Positions 5,542 to 6,694 of a stretch of 6,694 nucleotides of DNA are shown in pieces. This DNA comes from Frankiaceae bacterium. GTDB taxonomy: Bacteria > Actinomycetota > Actinomycetes > Mycobacteriales > SCTD01. Numbering within the stretch: position 1 is the first letter of the stretch; each line of letters begins with the position of its first letter. The translations under genes were made by a program, and so were the position numbers. The notes under the pieces are model-generated. The model saw nothing but the letters and a program-made list of their open reading frames with translations. It searched no databases and was not told the DNA's origin. The DNA lies in the NCBI GenBank assembly GCA_026786045.1, contig JAJAYV010000301.1, positions 1 to 6,694 of the forward strand, written 5' to 3'.

Positions 5542-6323
5542 CCCGCCGCCCGCCCGCCGTCCTGCTCCTGCCCGCCCTGCTGGCGCTGGCCTTCCTGCTG
5601 CTGCCGCTGCTCGCCCTGCTGCTGCGCGCGCCCTGGACCGAGCTGCCCGACCTGCTGAGCACGCCCGTCGTCGGGCAGGCGCTGCGGCTCTCGCTCGTCA
5701 CCGCCGGGCTCGCCACGGTGCTGTGCGTGCTGCTCGGGGTGCCGCTGGCCTGGCTACTGGCCCGCGCCAACCTGCCCGGCCGCGGGCTGCTGCGCGCGCT
5801 GGTGACGGTCCCGCTCGTCCTGCCGCCGGTCGTGGGTGGCGTGGCGCTGCTGCTGCTGCTCGGCCGCGACGGCGTCCTGGGCCGGCCGCTGGAGGCGCTC
5901 ACCGGGCTGACCATCCCGTTCACCCCCGCCGCGGTCGTGCTCGCCAACGCCTTCGTCGCGCTGCCGTTCCTGGTCCTCGCTGTCGAGGGGGCGCTGCGCG
6001 GCGCCGACCGCCGCTACGAGGACGTCGCCGCGACGCTCGGCGCCGGGCGGTGGCACGTCTTCCGCACCGTCACCGTCCCGCTCGTCGCGCCCGGGATCGC
6101 CGCCGGAGCCGTGCTGTCCTTCGCGCGGGCTCTTGGCGAGTTCGGCGCGACCATCACCTTCGCCGGCAGCTTCCCGGGCCGCACCCAGACGATGCCGATC
6201 GCGGTCTACCTCGCGCTCGAGACCGACCCCGACGCGGCGATCGCGCTGTCGCTGGTGCTGCTGCTGGTGAGCGTCGCCGTGCTTGCCGTGCTGCGCGACC
6301 GCTGGACGGGAGTGCGGGTGTGA
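5538..6323 (+). CDS. modB: Molybdate ABC transporter permease ModB
   Basis: The membrane channel subunit, expected to form a homodimer with two ModC ATPases. The 261 residues contain about six membrane segments: roughly 7-29, 45-75, 86-108, 129-151, 181-205 and 234-252. The cytoplasmic coupling loop has the EAA motif EDVAATLGAGRWHVFRTVTVP (161-181), with the conserved Gly168. ALGEFGATITFAGSFPGRTQTMP (198-220) is characteristic of ModB/CysT-type permeases. The start is GTG 5538, overlapping the modA stop by four bases; the same frame is open far upstream only as a shadow of modA. It ends overlapping modC (GTGA). Position between modA and modC settles the choice of molybdate over sulfate. Confidence 0.95.
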   Translation: MTRRPPAVLLLPALLALAFLLLPLLALLLRAPWTELPDLLSTPVVGQALRLSLVTAGLATVLCVLLGVPLAWLLARANLPGRGLLRALVTVPLVLPPVVGGVALLLLLGRDGVLGRPLEALTGLTIPFTPAAVVLANAFVALPFLVLAVEGALRGADRRYEDVAATLGAGRWHVFRTVTVPLVAPGIAAGAVLSFARALGEFGATITFAGSFPGRTQTMPIAVYLALETDPDAAIALSLVLLLVSVAVLAVLRDRWTGVRV

Positions 6324-6694
6324 GCCTGCTGCTCGACCTGCGCGTCGAGCGGCCGGCCTTCACGCTCGACGTCGGGCTCAGCGTCGACCCGGGCGAGGTC
6401 GTCGCGCTGCTCGGGGCCAACGGTGCCGGCAAGACGACGGTCCTGCGGGCGGTCGCCGGGCTGCAACCGCTCACCGCCGGCTCGGTGCTGCTCTGCGGCG
6501 TCGCGCTGCAGGACCTGCCGCCCGAGGACCGCCGGGTCGGGCTGGTGCCCCAGGACGGTTTGCTGCTGCCGCACCTGTCGGCCCGCGACAACGTGGCGTA
6601 CGGCCTGCGGGCGCGCGGGACCCGCCGCTCCGAGGCGCGCCGCCGCGCCGACGAGGAGCTCGGCCGCCTCGGCCTGGCCGATCGGGCGGGGGAC
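6320..6694 (+). CDS. modC: Molybdate ABC transporter ATPase ModC, cut by right edge
   Basis: The first 125 codons of the ATP-hydrolysing subunit that powers molybdate uptake. Walker A is LLGANGAGKTT at residues 30-40, with Lys38 and Thr39 contacting ATP phosphates. The Q-loop is GLVPQDGLLLPHLSARDNV, with Gln78. The ABC signature (LSGGQ), Walker B, the switch His and the expected C-terminal TOBE domain would lie beyond 6694 and cannot be checked. GTG 6320 overlaps the modB stop in the GTGA pattern, continuing the coupled chain. The frame is intact to the last base. Confidence 0.93.
   Translation, partial: MSLLLDLRVERPAFTLDVGLSVDPGEVVALLGANGAGKTTVLRAVAGLQPLTAGSVLLCGVALQDLPPEDRRVGLVPQDGLLLPHLSARDNVAYGLRARGTRRSEARRRADEELGRLGLADRAGD

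Overview
This is a very GC-rich window in which almost every start codon is GTG and neighbouring genes overlap by four bases (GTGA). The codon use, the gene order and a leaderless-style promoter all point to an actinobacterium (Actinomycetota). The order or family cannot be fixed from the sequence alone. It is mostly ordinary chromosome with three transcription units and a tRNA gene.

Layout. (1) Positions 1-977, minus strand: a lone protein with a C-terminal Vsr/DUF559-like nuclease fold. Its reading frame runs off the left edge. The last ~110 bases (1-108) look unlike the rest: lower GC, a terminator-like hairpin, and a 22-bp stretch repeated exactly at 4441-4462. (2) Positions 978-1310: a 333-bp gap with no convincing gene but with a 14-bp perfect palindrome, a pair of 12-bp direct repeats and a 13-bp inverted repeat. 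(3) Positions 1311-4234, plus strand: murI, a metallo-beta-lactamase-fold phosphodiesterase (Rv1339 type), rph and rdgB. This is the gene order known from Mycobacterium tuberculosis Rv1338-Rv1341. (4) Positions 4268-4351, minus strand: tRNA-Leu (anticodon UAG). (5) Positions 4418-6694, plus strand: a small MerR-like HTH plus Mop/TOBE protein, then modA, modB and the first half of modC, which is cut by the right edge.

How the genes work together. MurI makes D-glutamate for peptidoglycan. RNase PH trims tRNA 3' ends and RdgB removes non-canonical purine nucleotides. The MBL protein probably hydrolyses a cyclic nucleotide. The right-hand operon is an ABC importer for molybdate (ModA lipoprotein, ModB permease, ModC ATPase). 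It is headed by a protein that joins a DNA-binding helix-turn-helix to a molybdate-binding fold and so is a good candidate for the operon's own sensor.

No clearly new multi-gene system is visible. The points most worth a second look are the HTH-Mop regulator and its promoter, the cluster of symmetric DNA elements upstream of murI, and the odd left end with its 22-bp duplicate.
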